DNA from: Acinetobacter sichuanensis
GTDB lineage: Bacteria > Pseudomonadota > Gammaproteobacteria > Pseudomonadales > Moraxellaceae
NCBI RefSeq assembly: GCF_003024515.2
Contig: NZ_PYIX02000007.1
Span: 56,955 to 120,954 of the forward strand
Length of the DNA: 64,000 nt
Direction: 5' to 3'
This document shows positions 8,462-17,745 of this stretch, in pieces. Every line of letters begins with the position of its first letter. The first letter of the stretch is position 1. The position numbers and the translations under genes are program-made. The notes below the pieces were generated by a model that ran no database searches, was not told the DNA's origin, and was given only the letters and a program-made list of their open reading frames with translations.

Positions 8462-9928
8462 TTAGAATTTATAACCGATTTTTAAACCATAAGCGATGGC
8501 ATTGTTATCACTGAAGTCTGCAACATAATCGCTACCACCTGCTTGTGCGCCAGTTTGTGCTTTAGCATCACCTAACCAGAAGTATTTTACGCCACCTGCA
8601 ATGAAGTAATTTGCAGCAGGGCTATATTGAACACCCAAGCCAACGTTCCAATAACCTTCTGTTGGACCTAATGTTGATACTGGATTACCTGCACCTGAGT
8701 CCCAACCAACAGAAACGTTACCTGCCCATTGGTCATTCAGTTTACGACCTACACCTGCGTTAACAGACCATTGATCATCAGAGTATTCAACAAGGTTAAA
8801 GCCATTTGGACGATTGACTAATCCACCAATTGCTTGTGAAACTTGTCCAAATTTATGTGGCTGAATCGAGAAATTAGACCAATCAACCCAACGAATATTA
8901 GCAAAGGCAACAGTATTTTCCATAATACCTGTTTGCAAATCTAAGTTAACTGATTGAGGTGTCGTAATCTTAGTTTTACCTGAGCTTTTCATTGCAGCGA
9001 TTTGTGCTTCAGTAACACCTAAGCCTGCAAGAACAGCAGGATTACGATCTAATGCCGCTTCTACAGATAAACTTTCTGTAGCATCAACATCATGTTCAAT
9101 TTCAGAACGATAAGTGACAGATGCTTTTAACGCAATTTCTGGAATTTGGTATGCAGCACCTGCTAACCAGCCTACATCACCTGTTTCTTTAATTTCAGCA
9201 TCGTAGCCATTATATAGGCTATATGCTGTACCACGTAAACTTACACTTCCTTTAATCGTCTGATAAACACCGCCTGCATAGAAGTTTAAATTTTTAATGG
9301 GTTGAAAACCAAAAATCATAGAAAGATTTTGAGTATCAACTTCAACTTTAGTATTTCCTTGACCTAAGTTTGCATTTGCATCTGCTAAGCCTTTACCTAA
9401 AGCAACCAGAGGTTCGCTTGCTTTATTTAATACAGCTTTTGTTGCAGCTTCTTGGCTTAAACCTTGTTTCATTAAGCCACCAATAGCAGCAGCAGCTTCA
9501 GGAGATTTCATAAAAGCTTCAACTTTAGCTTTACCAGCAGCAGCAAGAGCATCTAGTTTTGCTTGTGGTAAAACAGTATCTGCTGCTGAAGAAACAAAAA
9601 CATTTTCGCCATGGTATTTTGCATCAGCACCAAAAGGTTGGTCGTAAAGTAGACCAAATGATATTTTGTCAGTGAGCTGTAATTTAAGAGCTGCAGAAGG
9701 GAAGTAGTAGTCTTCACCCATGTCATCAATATTACGGCGAGTTTCACTTGTTCCTGCTTCACGTCCTTCTACAGTTGGATCTAGAACAGAAAGACCAGCC
9801 TCAAAATAGTTATCTGGTTGTAAAAATGCAGAAATCGATTGACCAGATCGATCTAATGCAGCAGCAAAAACAGGGGTTGCTGGTAAGGTTGCAAATAACA
9901 TTGCAGTTGTTAACGCTTTTACTTTCAT
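8462..9928 (-). CDS. OmpP1/FadL-family outer-membrane transporter, copy 1
   Basis: A 488-residue outer-membrane barrel with a 22-residue signal peptide ending V-F-A. The mature N-terminus carries the FadL-type hatch (D-R-S-G-Q-S-I-S-A-F) and the protein ends K-I-G-Y-K-F. FadL proteins take up long-chain fatty acids and other hydrophobic compounds across the outer membrane. Between about residues 110 and 200 lies a long Ala-rich insert, presumably an extracellular loop, that is the main difference from the paralogue at 10558-12030; the rest is highly similar, down to the last 15 residues. The two copies flank a tRNA gene and face the same way, so they look like an old tandem duplication. Confidence 0.88.
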   Translation of the reverse strand: MKVKALTTAMLFATLPATPVFAAALDRSGQSISAFLQPDNYFEAGLSVLDPTVEGREAGTSETRRNIDDMGEDYYFPSAALKLQLTDKISFGLLYDQPFGADAKYHGENVFVSSAADTVLPQAKLDALAAAGKAKVEAFMKSPEAAAAIGGLMKQGLSQEAATKAVLNKASEPLVALGKGLADANANLGQGNTKVEVDTQNLSMIFGFQPIKNLNFYAGGVYQTIKGSVSLRGTAYSLYNGYDAEIKETGDVGWLAGAAYQIPEIALKASVTYRSEIEHDVDATESLSVEAALDRNPAVLAGLGVTEAQIAAMKSSGKTKITTPQSVNLDLQTGIMENTVAFANIRWVDWSNFSIQPHKFGQVSQAIGGLVNRPNGFNLVEYSDDQWSVNAGVGRKLNDQWAGNVSVGWDSGAGNPVSTLGPTEGYWNVGLGVQYSPAANYFIAGGVKYFWLGDAKAQTGAQAGGSDYVADFSDNNAIAYGLKIGYKF

Positions 9929-10312
9929 TTTCGCTTTTTCCCTAGACCGTAAAATGAATAACTTGAAGCATTTGTAAATAAAAAATTAGAATATTTATGA
10001 TTTACAAATAATGTTCGAAATTTACTTCTTTTTACAAAATAACATATAAAAAATAAGAGTAAATACTCTAAGAATTGAAAATATAAAAAAAGTGTAAACG
10101 CTGTAGTTTATTATTTGTACTGGAATTATTTAATTTAAAATGAATCAAATGTTTAGATGTTTTTTATTGATTGAAAATTCAAATGAATGATTTAATGTCT
10201 ATTGCATAAGAACTAGACTTTTAAATGCATTAGAAAACGTTAAAAATAAAAGATTAAACATAATGGAGAAAAGATTTTGTTGTGATGATTAATTTTTTGA
10301 TAGGGGTTGTAA
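9929..10312. other. Upstream region of fadL-like copy 1
   Basis: Very AT-rich sequence between the tRNA and the start of the first FadL-like gene. It must hold that gene's promoter. No other gene or clear operator is visible. Confidence 0.5.
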
Positions 10313-10388
10313 TGGTACGCTCTGCGGGACTCGAACCCACGTCGGTCGCTTAGGAGGCAACTGCTCTATCCGGTTAAGCTAAGGGCGT
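10313..10388 (-). tRNA. tRNA-Arg (anticodon CCU)
   Basis: The minus strand folds into a full cloverleaf with encoded CCA (10313-10315). The D stem is GCTT/GAGC, the anticodon stem GTTGC/GCGAC encloses loop CTCCTAA (anticodon CCU, reading AGG), and the T stem GTGGG/CCCGC encloses TTCGAGT. The acceptor stem is ACGCCCT against AGAGCGT: six pairs plus a C-A mismatch at 5:68 (bases 10384 and 10321). A G at position 68 would restore a normal pair. It sits alone between two fadL-like genes. Confidence 0.95.
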
Positions 10389-10487
10389 CTAAAGTTCAGT
10401 GATTAATGTAATATAATTATATTTAAATATAAAGTTGAATTTTATATATAAATTAAGTATTAAATAAAATTTATTTTAAAAATAACT

Positions 10488-10542
10488 AACCTCTTTAAAG
10501 CATAATATAAATTAAAATAATCATACTGACTTTAAAGAGGTT
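10488..10542 (-). terminator. Candidate terminator of fadL-like copy 2
   Basis: A 13-bp inverted repeat (10488-10500 with 10530-10542, CTTTAAAGAGGTT) follows the minus-strand gene by 15 bases and is followed on that strand by a U-rich stretch. The 29-base loop is long for a terminator. Confidence 0.5.
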
Positions 10543-10557
10543 TTAGATTATAAAAAA

Positions 10558-12030
10558 TTAAAATTTATAACCAATTTTTAAACCATAAGCGATTGCATTA
10601 TTATCACTAAAATCTGCTACATAATCATTGCCCGCATTTTGAGAGGATACTTGACCTTTTGCATCTCCAAGCCAAAAGTATTTTACTCCTCCAGCAATAA
10701 AGTAGTTCGGTGCTGGACTAAACTGTAAGCCCACGCCCACATTCCAATAACCTTCTGTTGGACCAAGTGCAGTGACAGGATTACCTGCACCAGAGTCCCA
10801 TCCAGCAGAAACATTACCTGACCATTGTTCATTGAGTTTGCGACCAACACCGACAGTTGCATTCCATTGGTCTTTAGAGTATTGCAATAAATTAAAGCCA
10901 CCTGGACGATTAATTGAAGGAAGTTGTCCTACAACCTCTGAAACCATGCCAAATTTAACAGGGCGCAGTTCAAAATCTTTCCAATTTACCCAACGAATAT
11001 TTGCAAATGCGACAGTATCTTTCATCACACCTGATTGTAAGTCGATATTGACAGACTGTGGCGTACTAATTTTGGTATCGCCTGTTGCTGTAGCGATTTG
11101 TGTAGCGGCAGCAGCAGCTTGTTCACCGAGTAAACCGAGTGCGGATATAGTTGGTAAATTTTCTTGTGTTTCAATATCATGATCAACTTTGGAGCGATAC
11201 GTCACAGATGCTTTTAGTGCAATTTCAGGAATCTGATATGCTGCACCAACGAGCCAACCATAACCATCTGTTTCTTTTAGGGTTGCATCATAACCATTAT
11301 AAACGCTAGTCGCTTGCCCACGAAGGCTGACCTGTCCTTTAATCGTTTGGTAAACACCACCTGCATAAAAGTTTAAATTTTTATTGGGTTGAAAACCAAA
11401 AATCATAGCGAGGTTGTTAGAGTCAACTTCAGCACGAGTTGCACCTTGTCCTACTAGACCATTGACTTGGGCAATGCCTGCATCAACCTGCGCAGCAACA
11501 TTGGCATCAATAAGATCTTTGGTATTGCCCAAAGGTGTTGGTGTATTATTGTTATACATGCCTTGTGCTTGAGCAACTGAAAAGCCTGCTTTTTGTGCAA
11601 ATGCTTCAATAGCTAAGGGTGTACTACTCGCAATTTTGGAGCTACGTAGCGCACTCATTGTTGCTGAAGATAAAATAGTCGTGTTTGCATCTGTTACAAA
11701 AACATTACTGCCAGTGTATTGAACATCTGCACCAAAGGGCTGATCGTATAAAAGACCAAATGATATATGATCGGTGACTTGAAGCTTTAGGGCTGCTGAG
11801 GGAAAGTAATAGTCATTGCCCATATCCTCAATATTTCGATGCGTTTCACTTGTGCCAGCATCTCGTCCTTCAACGGTTGGGTCTAATACAGAAAGACCTG
11901 CTTCGAAATAATTATTGGGCTGTAAAAATGCTGAAATAGATTGTCCAGAGCGATCCATTGCGGCAGCAAATACACTGCTAGTCGGTAATAAACTGAGTAA
12001 AACAGCTGAGTAAAGAGCATTTATCTTCAT
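10558..12030 (-). CDS. OmpP1/FadL-family outer-membrane transporter, copy 2
   Basis: A 490-residue paralogue of the gene at 8462-9928, with a 22-residue signal peptide ending V-F-A, the same hatch sequence after it, and the same final K-I-G-Y-K-F. The two share nearly all barrel strands, but the region from about 110 to 205 differs almost completely (here Ser/Thr/Asn-rich, then Val/Gln-rich), as does a smaller segment near 290-310. This pattern fits a conserved lipid channel with diverged surface loops. The predicted role is uptake of long-chain fatty acids or other hydrophobic substrates. No fatty-acid oxidation genes are nearby. Confidence 0.88.
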   Translation of the reverse strand: MKINALYSAVLLSLLPTSSVFAAAMDRSGQSISAFLQPNNYFEAGLSVLDPTVEGRDAGTSETHRNIEDMGNDYYFPSAALKLQVTDHISFGLLYDQPFGADVQYTGSNVFVTDANTTILSSATMSALRSSKIASSTPLAIEAFAQKAGFSVAQAQGMYNNNTPTPLGNTKDLIDANVAAQVDAGIAQVNGLVGQGATRAEVDSNNLAMIFGFQPNKNLNFYAGGVYQTIKGQVSLRGQATSVYNGYDATLKETDGYGWLVGAAYQIPEIALKASVTYRSKVDHDIETQENLPTISALGLLGEQAAAAATQIATATGDTKISTPQSVNIDLQSGVMKDTVAFANIRWVNWKDFELRPVKFGMVSEVVGQLPSINRPGGFNLLQYSKDQWNATVGVGRKLNEQWSGNVSAGWDSGAGNPVTALGPTEGYWNVGVGLQFSPAPNYFIAGGVKYFWLGDAKGQVSSQNAGNDYVADFSDNNAIAYGLKIGYKF

Positions 12031-12424
12031 CGACCTATTCCTTGATATTATTTTAAATTTCTTTTCTTTTGCTTTTTGTACAGGTCTTAATAGAATTGTT
12101 TTGATTAATCACTGCACTTTTTGAAGATAGCATGTTTCTAAATAAGCACAATATATTTTTTGGCAGAAGTGACAGGCTTATTTGTCAAAATAATCAATAA
12201 ATTAAGTGAATGTGCATTTTTTAAAAATAATTGAAATAATAAGAAAAATGATATTTTTCATAATATTAGGTCATATTTTAATCAAAAAAAGAGATATTGG
12301 TCATGATCCAATATCTCTTTTTAGTCGGTCTATCAAGCTTTTGATATGAGTATTGTCTGTATTTTTGATTGATTATTACAGCAATATATTTTTTCCAAAA
12401 CTTTGATTCAGTACCAATATTTTT
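12031..12424. other. Intergenic region between aroP and fadL-like copy 2
   Basis: Holds the promoter of the second FadL-like gene (right-hand flank of 12030) and the aroP terminator at 12286-12322. I see nothing else. Confidence 0.5.
12286..12322 (-). terminator. Terminator of aroP
   Basis: A perfect 15-bp stem (12286-12300 with 12308-12322; GAGATATTGG core with A5/T5 ends) around a seven-base loop, about 100 bases after the aroP stop. Confidence 0.8.
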
Positions 12425-13777
12425 CTATTGTTGTCGATTTAACATTTTATATAGCCCAAACATCAGTACAATCCATATAGGAATCATTAAAACTGATTCT
12501 TTAAAGCCTTGAGTCCACATAATGTAAAGCACAGTTGCAATAAAAATCAGCACCAGATAATTACTAATTGGTGCCCAAAGTGCAGGAAATTTAGTTTTTG
12601 TTCCTTCACGTTGCATTGCTTGTTTGAACTTTAAGTGCGTTAAGCTGATCATTGCCCAGTTTAAAACCAGTGCGCCTACAACAATATAAATTAAATGGCT
12701 AAGTGCTTCTTCAGGTGCTTTATAATTTAAAATCACACAACCAAAAATTAACAAAGCGGACATCAAAACCGCAGCAATTGGTACACCTTGCTTATTCACT
12801 TTCAATAAAAACTTAGGCGCATTACCTTGTAAGGCTAAACCGTAAAGCATACGACTGTTGGCATACATTCCGCTGTTATAAACTGAAAGTGCAGCAGATA
12901 AAATGATGAAATTAACAAGGTTTGCAGCCCAACCGATCCCGATCAGTGTAAAGACCATAACAAATGGGCTTTTATCTAAACTACCACCATCAAATAAATT
13001 CCAAGGCACCAACGACAATAAAATAATGATTGAACCAATATAGAAAATAAGAATACGTGGAATAATTTGGTTAATTGCTTTAGGAATTGTTTTTTCTGGA
13101 TCTTTTGCTTCTGCTGCTGCCATACCAATTAATTCGATACCGCCAAAGGCAAACATAAGAAAGGCAAGCATATAAAATAAGCCTTCAAAACCATGTGGAA
13201 AAAATCCACCATGTTCCCAAAGATTACTAAAACTATAGCCTGCTGTTGGATCTGCGGTAAAAATCAAATAAATACCGAAAATAATCATCGCAATAATGGC
13301 TGTAACTTTAATAATAGAAAGCCAAAATTCTGATTCACCATAAAACTTAACATTTGCTAAGTTAATTGCAGTAATCGCAACGAAAAAGACTAAAACAGTG
13401 ACCCACGCAGGAATGTGAGGCCACCAATAGTTAATATATTTTGCAGCAGCAGTTAACTCTGACATTGCCACCAAAATATATAAAATCCAATAATTCCAAC
13501 CTGCTAAGAAACCTGCAAATTTACCCCAATATTTATTGGCAAAATGGCTAAAAGAACCCGCAACAGGTTCATGTACAATCATTTCACCTAATTGGCGCAT
13601 GATTAAAAATGCAATTAAACCACCAATGGCATAACCTAAAATGATCGATGGTCCAGCAGATTGTATGACTTGAGCGGAACCTAAGAATAAGCCAGTACCA
13701 ATTGCACCACCCATAGCGATGAGTTGGATATGACGGTTCTTTAAGCCACGCTGAAGGGTAGTTGACTCTTTATTCAA
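12425..13777 (-). CDS. aroP: Aromatic amino acid permease AroP-like
   Basis: A 450-residue member of the amino acid-polyamine-organocation superfamily with 12 predicted membrane helices. The N-terminal signature G-L-K-N-R-H-I-Q-L-I-A-M-G-G-A-I-G-T-G-L-F-L-G is nearly that of E. coli AroP/PheP, and the similarity continues through P-V-A-G-S-F-S-H-F-A and Y-N-S-G-M-Y-A-N-S-R-M-L. It imports Phe, Tyr and Trp by proton symport across the inner membrane. Related permeases (LysP, GabP, ProY) share the fold, so substrate assignment rests on the closer AroP resemblance. It is a single gene, divergent from the prpF-like gene. Confidence 0.78.
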   Translation of the reverse strand: MNKESTTLQRGLKNRHIQLIAMGGAIGTGLFLGSAQVIQSAGPSIILGYAIGGLIAFLIMRQLGEMIVHEPVAGSFSHFANKYWGKFAGFLAGWNYWILYILVAMSELTAAAKYINYWWPHIPAWVTVLVFFVAITAINLANVKFYGESEFWLSIIKVTAIIAMIIFGIYLIFTADPTAGYSFSNLWEHGGFFPHGFEGLFYMLAFLMFAFGGIELIGMAAAEAKDPEKTIPKAINQIIPRILIFYIGSIIILLSLVPWNLFDGGSLDKSPFVMVFTLIGIGWAANLVNFIILSAALSVYNSGMYANSRMLYGLALQGNAPKFLLKVNKQGVPIAAVLMSALLIFGCVILNYKAPEEALSHLIYIVVGALVLNWAMISLTHLKFKQAMQREGTKTKFPALWAPISNYLVLIFIATVLYIMWTQGFKESVLMIPIWIVLMFGLYKMLNRQQ

Positions 13778-14085
13778 AATGATCAGCCCAACAATGGAGA
13801 AGAAAACAGATTGTAATTCATTGATTTGAGATATCCTAGTATCCCCAGTTCATCTCTGATTGTTTAGAATATGTATACTTTATTATTATTGTGAAAATTT
13901 ATGTAAAATCAAAGAAATACTTTTTTGGGCTGATATGAAAAATTCTTATTTATTTTCTTTGGGTTATTATATTTTTAGACTTAAGTCATGTAATGAATGA
14001 TTTTTATTGAAAAAACAGAGTAATATAAAATTGAACTACGATTCAATATTTGCAACAACAACGATAAGCTGAAGGAATAAGACCA
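13778..14085. other. Divergent promoter region aroP / prpF-like
   Basis: AT-rich spacer between two divergent genes. Both promoters must be here; I cannot point to a specific operator. Confidence 0.45.
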
Positions 14086-15273
14086 ATGAGTTTTGCACCG
14101 CAAATTAAAATACCTGCAACTTACATGCGTGGTGGTACGAGTAAAGGTGTTTTTTTTAAACTTGATGATTTACCTGAACGTGCACAAAGTGCAGGTCAAG
14201 CACGTGATCAATTGTTATTACGTGTGATTGGTAGCCCAGATCCGTATGCAAAACAAATTGATGGAATGGGTGGCGCAACTTCAAGTACCAGTAAAACAGT
14301 GATTTTGTCTAAAAGTCAGCAAGCAGAACATGATGTGGATTATCTGTTTGGACAAGTTTCAATTGATAAAGCATTTGTCGATTGGAGTGGTAATTGTGGC
14401 AACTTGACAGCAGCAGTAGGCTCTTTTGCAATTAGTAATGGTTTAGTCGAAGCATCACGTATTCCTGAAAATGGCATTTGTACTGTGCGTATTTGGCAAG
14501 CCAATATTCAAAAAACGATTATTGCTCATGTACCTATAAGCAATGGTCAAGTGCAAGAAACAGGAGATTTTGAACTTGATGGCGTCACTTTTCCTGCTGC
14601 TGAAGTTCAAATTGAATTTTTAGACCCTGCGGATGATGGCGAAGAGGGTGGCGCAATGTTTCCAACAGGAAATGTTGTAGATACTTTGGAAGTGCCTGAA
14701 GTTGGTACTTTTCAAGTTACTTTGATCAATGCAGGCATTCCAACAATCTTTTTAAATGCTGAAGAGATTGGTTATCAAGGTACAGAGCTGCAAGAAGCAA
14801 TAAATAGTGATACAGCAGCGTTGGCACGTTTTGAGAAAATTCGTGCATATGGTGCAGTAAAAATGGGCTTAATCTCAGATGTAAGTGAAGCTGCAAATCG
14901 TCAGCATACACCTAAAGTGGCTTTTGTTGCTCAGCCAAAAACTTATACTTCTTCAAGTGGTAAGGTTGTTACAGAGGCAGATACAGATCTTTTGGTTCGT
15001 GCTTTATCAATGGGTAAGCTACATCATGCCATGATGGGAACCGCAGCCGTTGCAATTGGAACTGCGGCAGCAATTCCTGATACTTTAGTGAATTTAGCTG
15101 CTGGTGGTGGTGAGCGTGAAGCTGTACGCTTTGGGCATCCATCAGGAACTTTACGTGTCGGTGCACAAGCATTACAAGAAAATGGTCAATGGGTAGTAAA
15201 AAAAGCGATCATGAGTCGTAGTGCACGTGTGTTGATGGAAGGTTGGGTGCGTATCCCTGCTGATAGCTTCTAA
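14086..15273 (+). CDS. PrpF-like isomerase (2-methylaconitate cis-trans isomerase family)
   Basis: A 395-residue protein of the PrpF family (DapF-like fold, two similar halves). It has the typical start R-G-G-T-S-K-G-V-F-F (residues 15-24) and the cysteine motif W-S-G-N-C-G-N-L-T near 104-112. PrpF isomerises 2-methylaconitate in the AcnD branch of the methylcitrate cycle for propionate use. Here the gene is alone, without prpB, prpC or acnD, so it may be a stand-alone paralogue acting on another tricarboxylic acid, such as the GalD-type oxalomesaconate tautomerases in the same family. A GAAGGAATAAG ribosome site supports the ATG. Family confidence is high, substrate confidence low. Confidence 0.82.
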   Translation: MSFAPQIKIPATYMRGGTSKGVFFKLDDLPERAQSAGQARDQLLLRVIGSPDPYAKQIDGMGGATSSTSKTVILSKSQQAEHDVDYLFGQVSIDKAFVDWSGNCGNLTAAVGSFAISNGLVEASRIPENGICTVRIWQANIQKTIIAHVPISNGQVQETGDFELDGVTFPAAEVQIEFLDPADDGEEGGAMFPTGNVVDTLEVPEVGTFQVTLINAGIPTIFLNAEEIGYQGTELQEAINSDTAALARFEKIRAYGAVKMGLISDVSEAANRQHTPKVAFVAQPKTYTSSSGKVVTEADTDLLVRALSMGKLHHAMMGTAAVAIGTAAAIPDTLVNLAAGGGEREAVRFGHPSGTLRVGAQALQENGQWVVKKAIMSRSARVLMEGWVRIPADSF

Positions 15274-15603
15274 ATTTTAAAATCACTTTTAAATTATTTA
15301 TCATGAATGAGATCTCTAATTGTTATCATGCAGTTAGGGATTTTTCATTTTAATATAAAAGATGATAGTGATTATTTTTTAATCTTTTCTTAAATTAGAT
15401 ATATTTTTAAAGTATAAAAAATTATAATGAGCCGCATTCAAAATCACATGACTTTTCAGAAAGATATTTAAAGCTATTTCTTACGCATTTTTTTGTGCTT
15501 TAAGTCAAGATCATAGAAGACCAATAGGCATGCAACGAAGTCTAATGTATTTGAATATAAATAGAGAATAGTTGGATGAATCCTCATACTGAAGGGGTAA
15601 TGT
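15274..15603. other. Intergenic region upstream of PAS-GGDEF gene
   Basis: Contains the terminator at 15313-15346 and then AT-rich DNA that should hold the promoter of the PAS-GGDEF gene. No other gene is apparent. Confidence 0.45.
15313..15346 (+). terminator. Terminator after prpF-like gene
   Basis: A 10-bp stem including two G-U pairs (15313-15322 with 15331-15340, TCTCTAATTG/CAGTTAGGGA) followed by TTTTTCATTTT. Confidence 0.65.
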
Positions 15604-16547
15604 ATGGAACACGAACAACCACAGATTAATCAGATTTTGTCTGATATTGATTTTATACAAGCTTTAAAAAATCTAGAAAAATTGATTTAGTTTCGTTTAT
15701 TTCAAGATTACCTTTACCGATCGCAATTTTAGAAATGGATTCGCGTTTAATTGGTGTAAATCAGCAATTTGCAGATATTTTCCAAAGTGATGCATTATAT
15801 TTAAGTGGCAAATTGCTGAATAATTTTTCGAATATTATTTATTCGCATTTCATCGCGGCGATTGAAAAATTTCAAGATGGTGAAGAACAAGCAAATTTTG
15901 AGTTTTATTCTAAAGGACATTTTTATTTATCTTATTTTAAGATATTGCATGATATTGAACAAAATATTAATGCAGTGATTTTAATTTGTGCCGATGTCAC
16001 GCGTTTAAAGCGCCGTGAAAAAGTTTTAATTTTAAATAATCAAAAGTTACATGATCATTTATTTATTGATGATCTTACAGGTTTGCCAAATAAAATGGCT
16101 TTTGATCGTTTTATTCAAGAAAAAGTTGTAAAAAATAAGCAAACTTTATATGCATTTATGAAAATTGATTTAGATCATTTTAAAAAGTTTAATCAAGTGC
16201 ATAGTTATACCTATGGTGATGAAATTTTAACGGAAATTGGACGGTTATTAAATGATGAGTTAAACGCAGATTATGCACATATATTTCGTTTAAATTCAGC
16301 AAGTTTTGTAATCGTTGTACAGGGAATGACACCGTGGGCTGTATTAACTTTAGCAGAGCGTTTAAAAATTAAAATTATGCAGGAAAATATCGTTTTAGAT
16401 ACATTAAAAAACGAAATTTTAACAGCTTCAATCGGCATTTATCATCTGAGTGCTGAACAAGATCATGATATTTTACAACAGTTAGATCTTGCTGTGCGTC
16501 AGGCAAAAGCACAAGGTCAAAACTCGATTCATGTTTTAAGTACATAA
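15604..16547 (+). pseudogene. PAS-GGDEF protein interrupted by a -1 frameshift
   Basis: The ATG at 15604 opens a 28-codon frame (MEHEQPQINQ...) that stops at 15690. The rest of the protein continues one frame back, open from 15651 to 16547. The frames meet in an A6 run, and the zero-frame reading is A AAA AAT (15666-15672). The joined product has a PAS domain (beginning L-P-L-P-I-A-I-L-E-M-D-S) and a GGDEF domain starting D-D-L-T-G-L-P-N. The signature is Y-G-D-E-I instead of G-G-D-E-F, although the metal-binding I-D-L-D-H-F-K segment remains, so cyclic-di-GMP synthesis is doubtful. Starting at ATG 15735 gives 270 residues but cuts into the PAS domain. One lost A, a sequencing error or true slippage would all explain the break. 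Confidence 0.7.
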
Positions 16548-16727
16548 GTGAAATAGGTTAACTAAAATAACCATAAATAGATTTGAAGATGATCAATCTA
16601 AAGCCTAAGAATGCGTTGCATCTTTATACGATAAAAGCGCAGAAACATAACAAGAGGAATTGTTTTGAAATAGATGTCTAGTCAGGCATTTCAGGGTAGA
16701 ATGAGCAAGGCTAAAATATTGAGTTAA

Positions 16728-17669
16728 ATGACTCACCATTTGAATTTCGAGGCAAAAGTGACCGCAATTTCTAATGTGAATGCAGATGTATTAAAGCAAG
16801 CGCAACAGCGTATTCAGCAGGATTTACAAACAGCATTAGAGGCTTTTTCTCTTCCTGAACCTTTAAAGTCGGCAGTACATCATGCTGTAATGTTAGGCGG
16901 GAAGCGTGTTCGTCCTGCTCTATGTTATGCAACTTCACAATTACAGGAAAATAATCCTAACTTTGCAGCAGTGCGCCGTGCGGCTATTGCGATTGAATTA
17001 ATACATTGTTATTCGTTGGCACATGATGATTTGCCTTGTATGGATAATGATTTATTACGTCGAGGACAACCGACATGTCATGCTGCTTTTGGTGAGGATA
17101 CCGCTTTATTGGCGGGTGATATTTTACAATCAATGGCTTTTGAGGTGTTGGGAAGCCGATTATTTGATCAGATTCAAGCAGTGGATGCTGAAATTGTATT
17201 AAAGCAAATGCAAATTTTAGCGACAGCATCTTCAAAAATGGTTTGTGGTCAAGTCCTTGATTTACAGGCTGAAGGTAAGCATGTAGATCAGGCTCAGCTA
17301 GAAAATATTCATCGTAATAAAACAGGTGCTTTAATTCAGGCAGCAATTATGATGGCTGCAGTTACTATTTTTAAAGGTACAGATCAGGCAATTCCTCAAT
17401 TAAGACAATTTGGGCAAAGCATAGGTCTTGCATTTCAGGTGCAAGATGACATTTTGGACATCATTTCAGATACTGAGTCTTTAGGAAAAACAGCAGGTAA
17501 AGATGAACAAGTTGATAAATCAACATATCCTGCATTAATGGGTTTGGAACAAGCAAAAATCTATGCTCAGAGTCTGCATAATCAAGCCTTTGAAGCACTT
17601 TCTTATTTTGGTGAAAATGCCTTAGAGCTCAATCAAATTTCTCAATTTTTGCTTTCACGTAAAAGTTAA
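16728..17669 (+). CDS. ispA: Farnesyl diphosphate synthase (short-chain polyprenyl synthase)
   Basis: A 313-residue all-helical prenyltransferase of the IspA type. The first Asp-rich motif D-D-L-P-C-M-D-N-D (100-108) and second motif D-D-I-L-D (about 236-240) bind the Mg-diphosphate groups; G-G-K-R-V-R-P (57-63) binds IPP. The enzyme condenses DMAPP and IPP to farnesyl diphosphate in the cytoplasm, feeding undecaprenyl-phosphate and quinone side chains. The ATG at 16728 has no clear ribosome site, and a GTG at 16759 is out of frame, so I keep the ATG. It is not in an xseB-ispA-dxs operon here, unlike in E. coli. A second polyprenyl synthase, ispB, lies at 40854. Confidence 0.88.
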   Translation: MTHHLNFEAKVTAISNVNADVLKQAQQRIQQDLQTALEAFSLPEPLKSAVHHAVMLGGKRVRPALCYATSQLQENNPNFAAVRRAAIAIELIHCYSLAHDDLPCMDNDLLRRGQPTCHAAFGEDTALLAGDILQSMAFEVLGSRLFDQIQAVDAEIVLKQMQILATASSKMVCGQVLDLQAEGKHVDQAQLENIHRNKTGALIQAAIMMAAVTIFKGTDQAIPQLRQFGQSIGLAFQVQDDILDIISDTESLGKTAGKDEQVDKSTYPALMGLEQAKIYAQSLHNQAFEALSYFGENALELNQISQFLLSRKS

Positions 17670-17687
17670 AGCTGAGTTTTAATTTAA

Positions 17688-17726
17688 AAAAGTTGAAATC
17701 TAAAACCGATTTAGATTTCAACTTTT
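17688..17726. terminator. Terminator after ispA
   Basis: A 17-bp perfect stem (17688-17704 with 17710-17726) with a five-base loop and T-rich flank. Bidirectional in form, also placed to end the small minus-strand gene at 17746. Confidence 0.85.
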
Positions 17727-17745
17727 ATTTTTTCTAAGACTCGAT

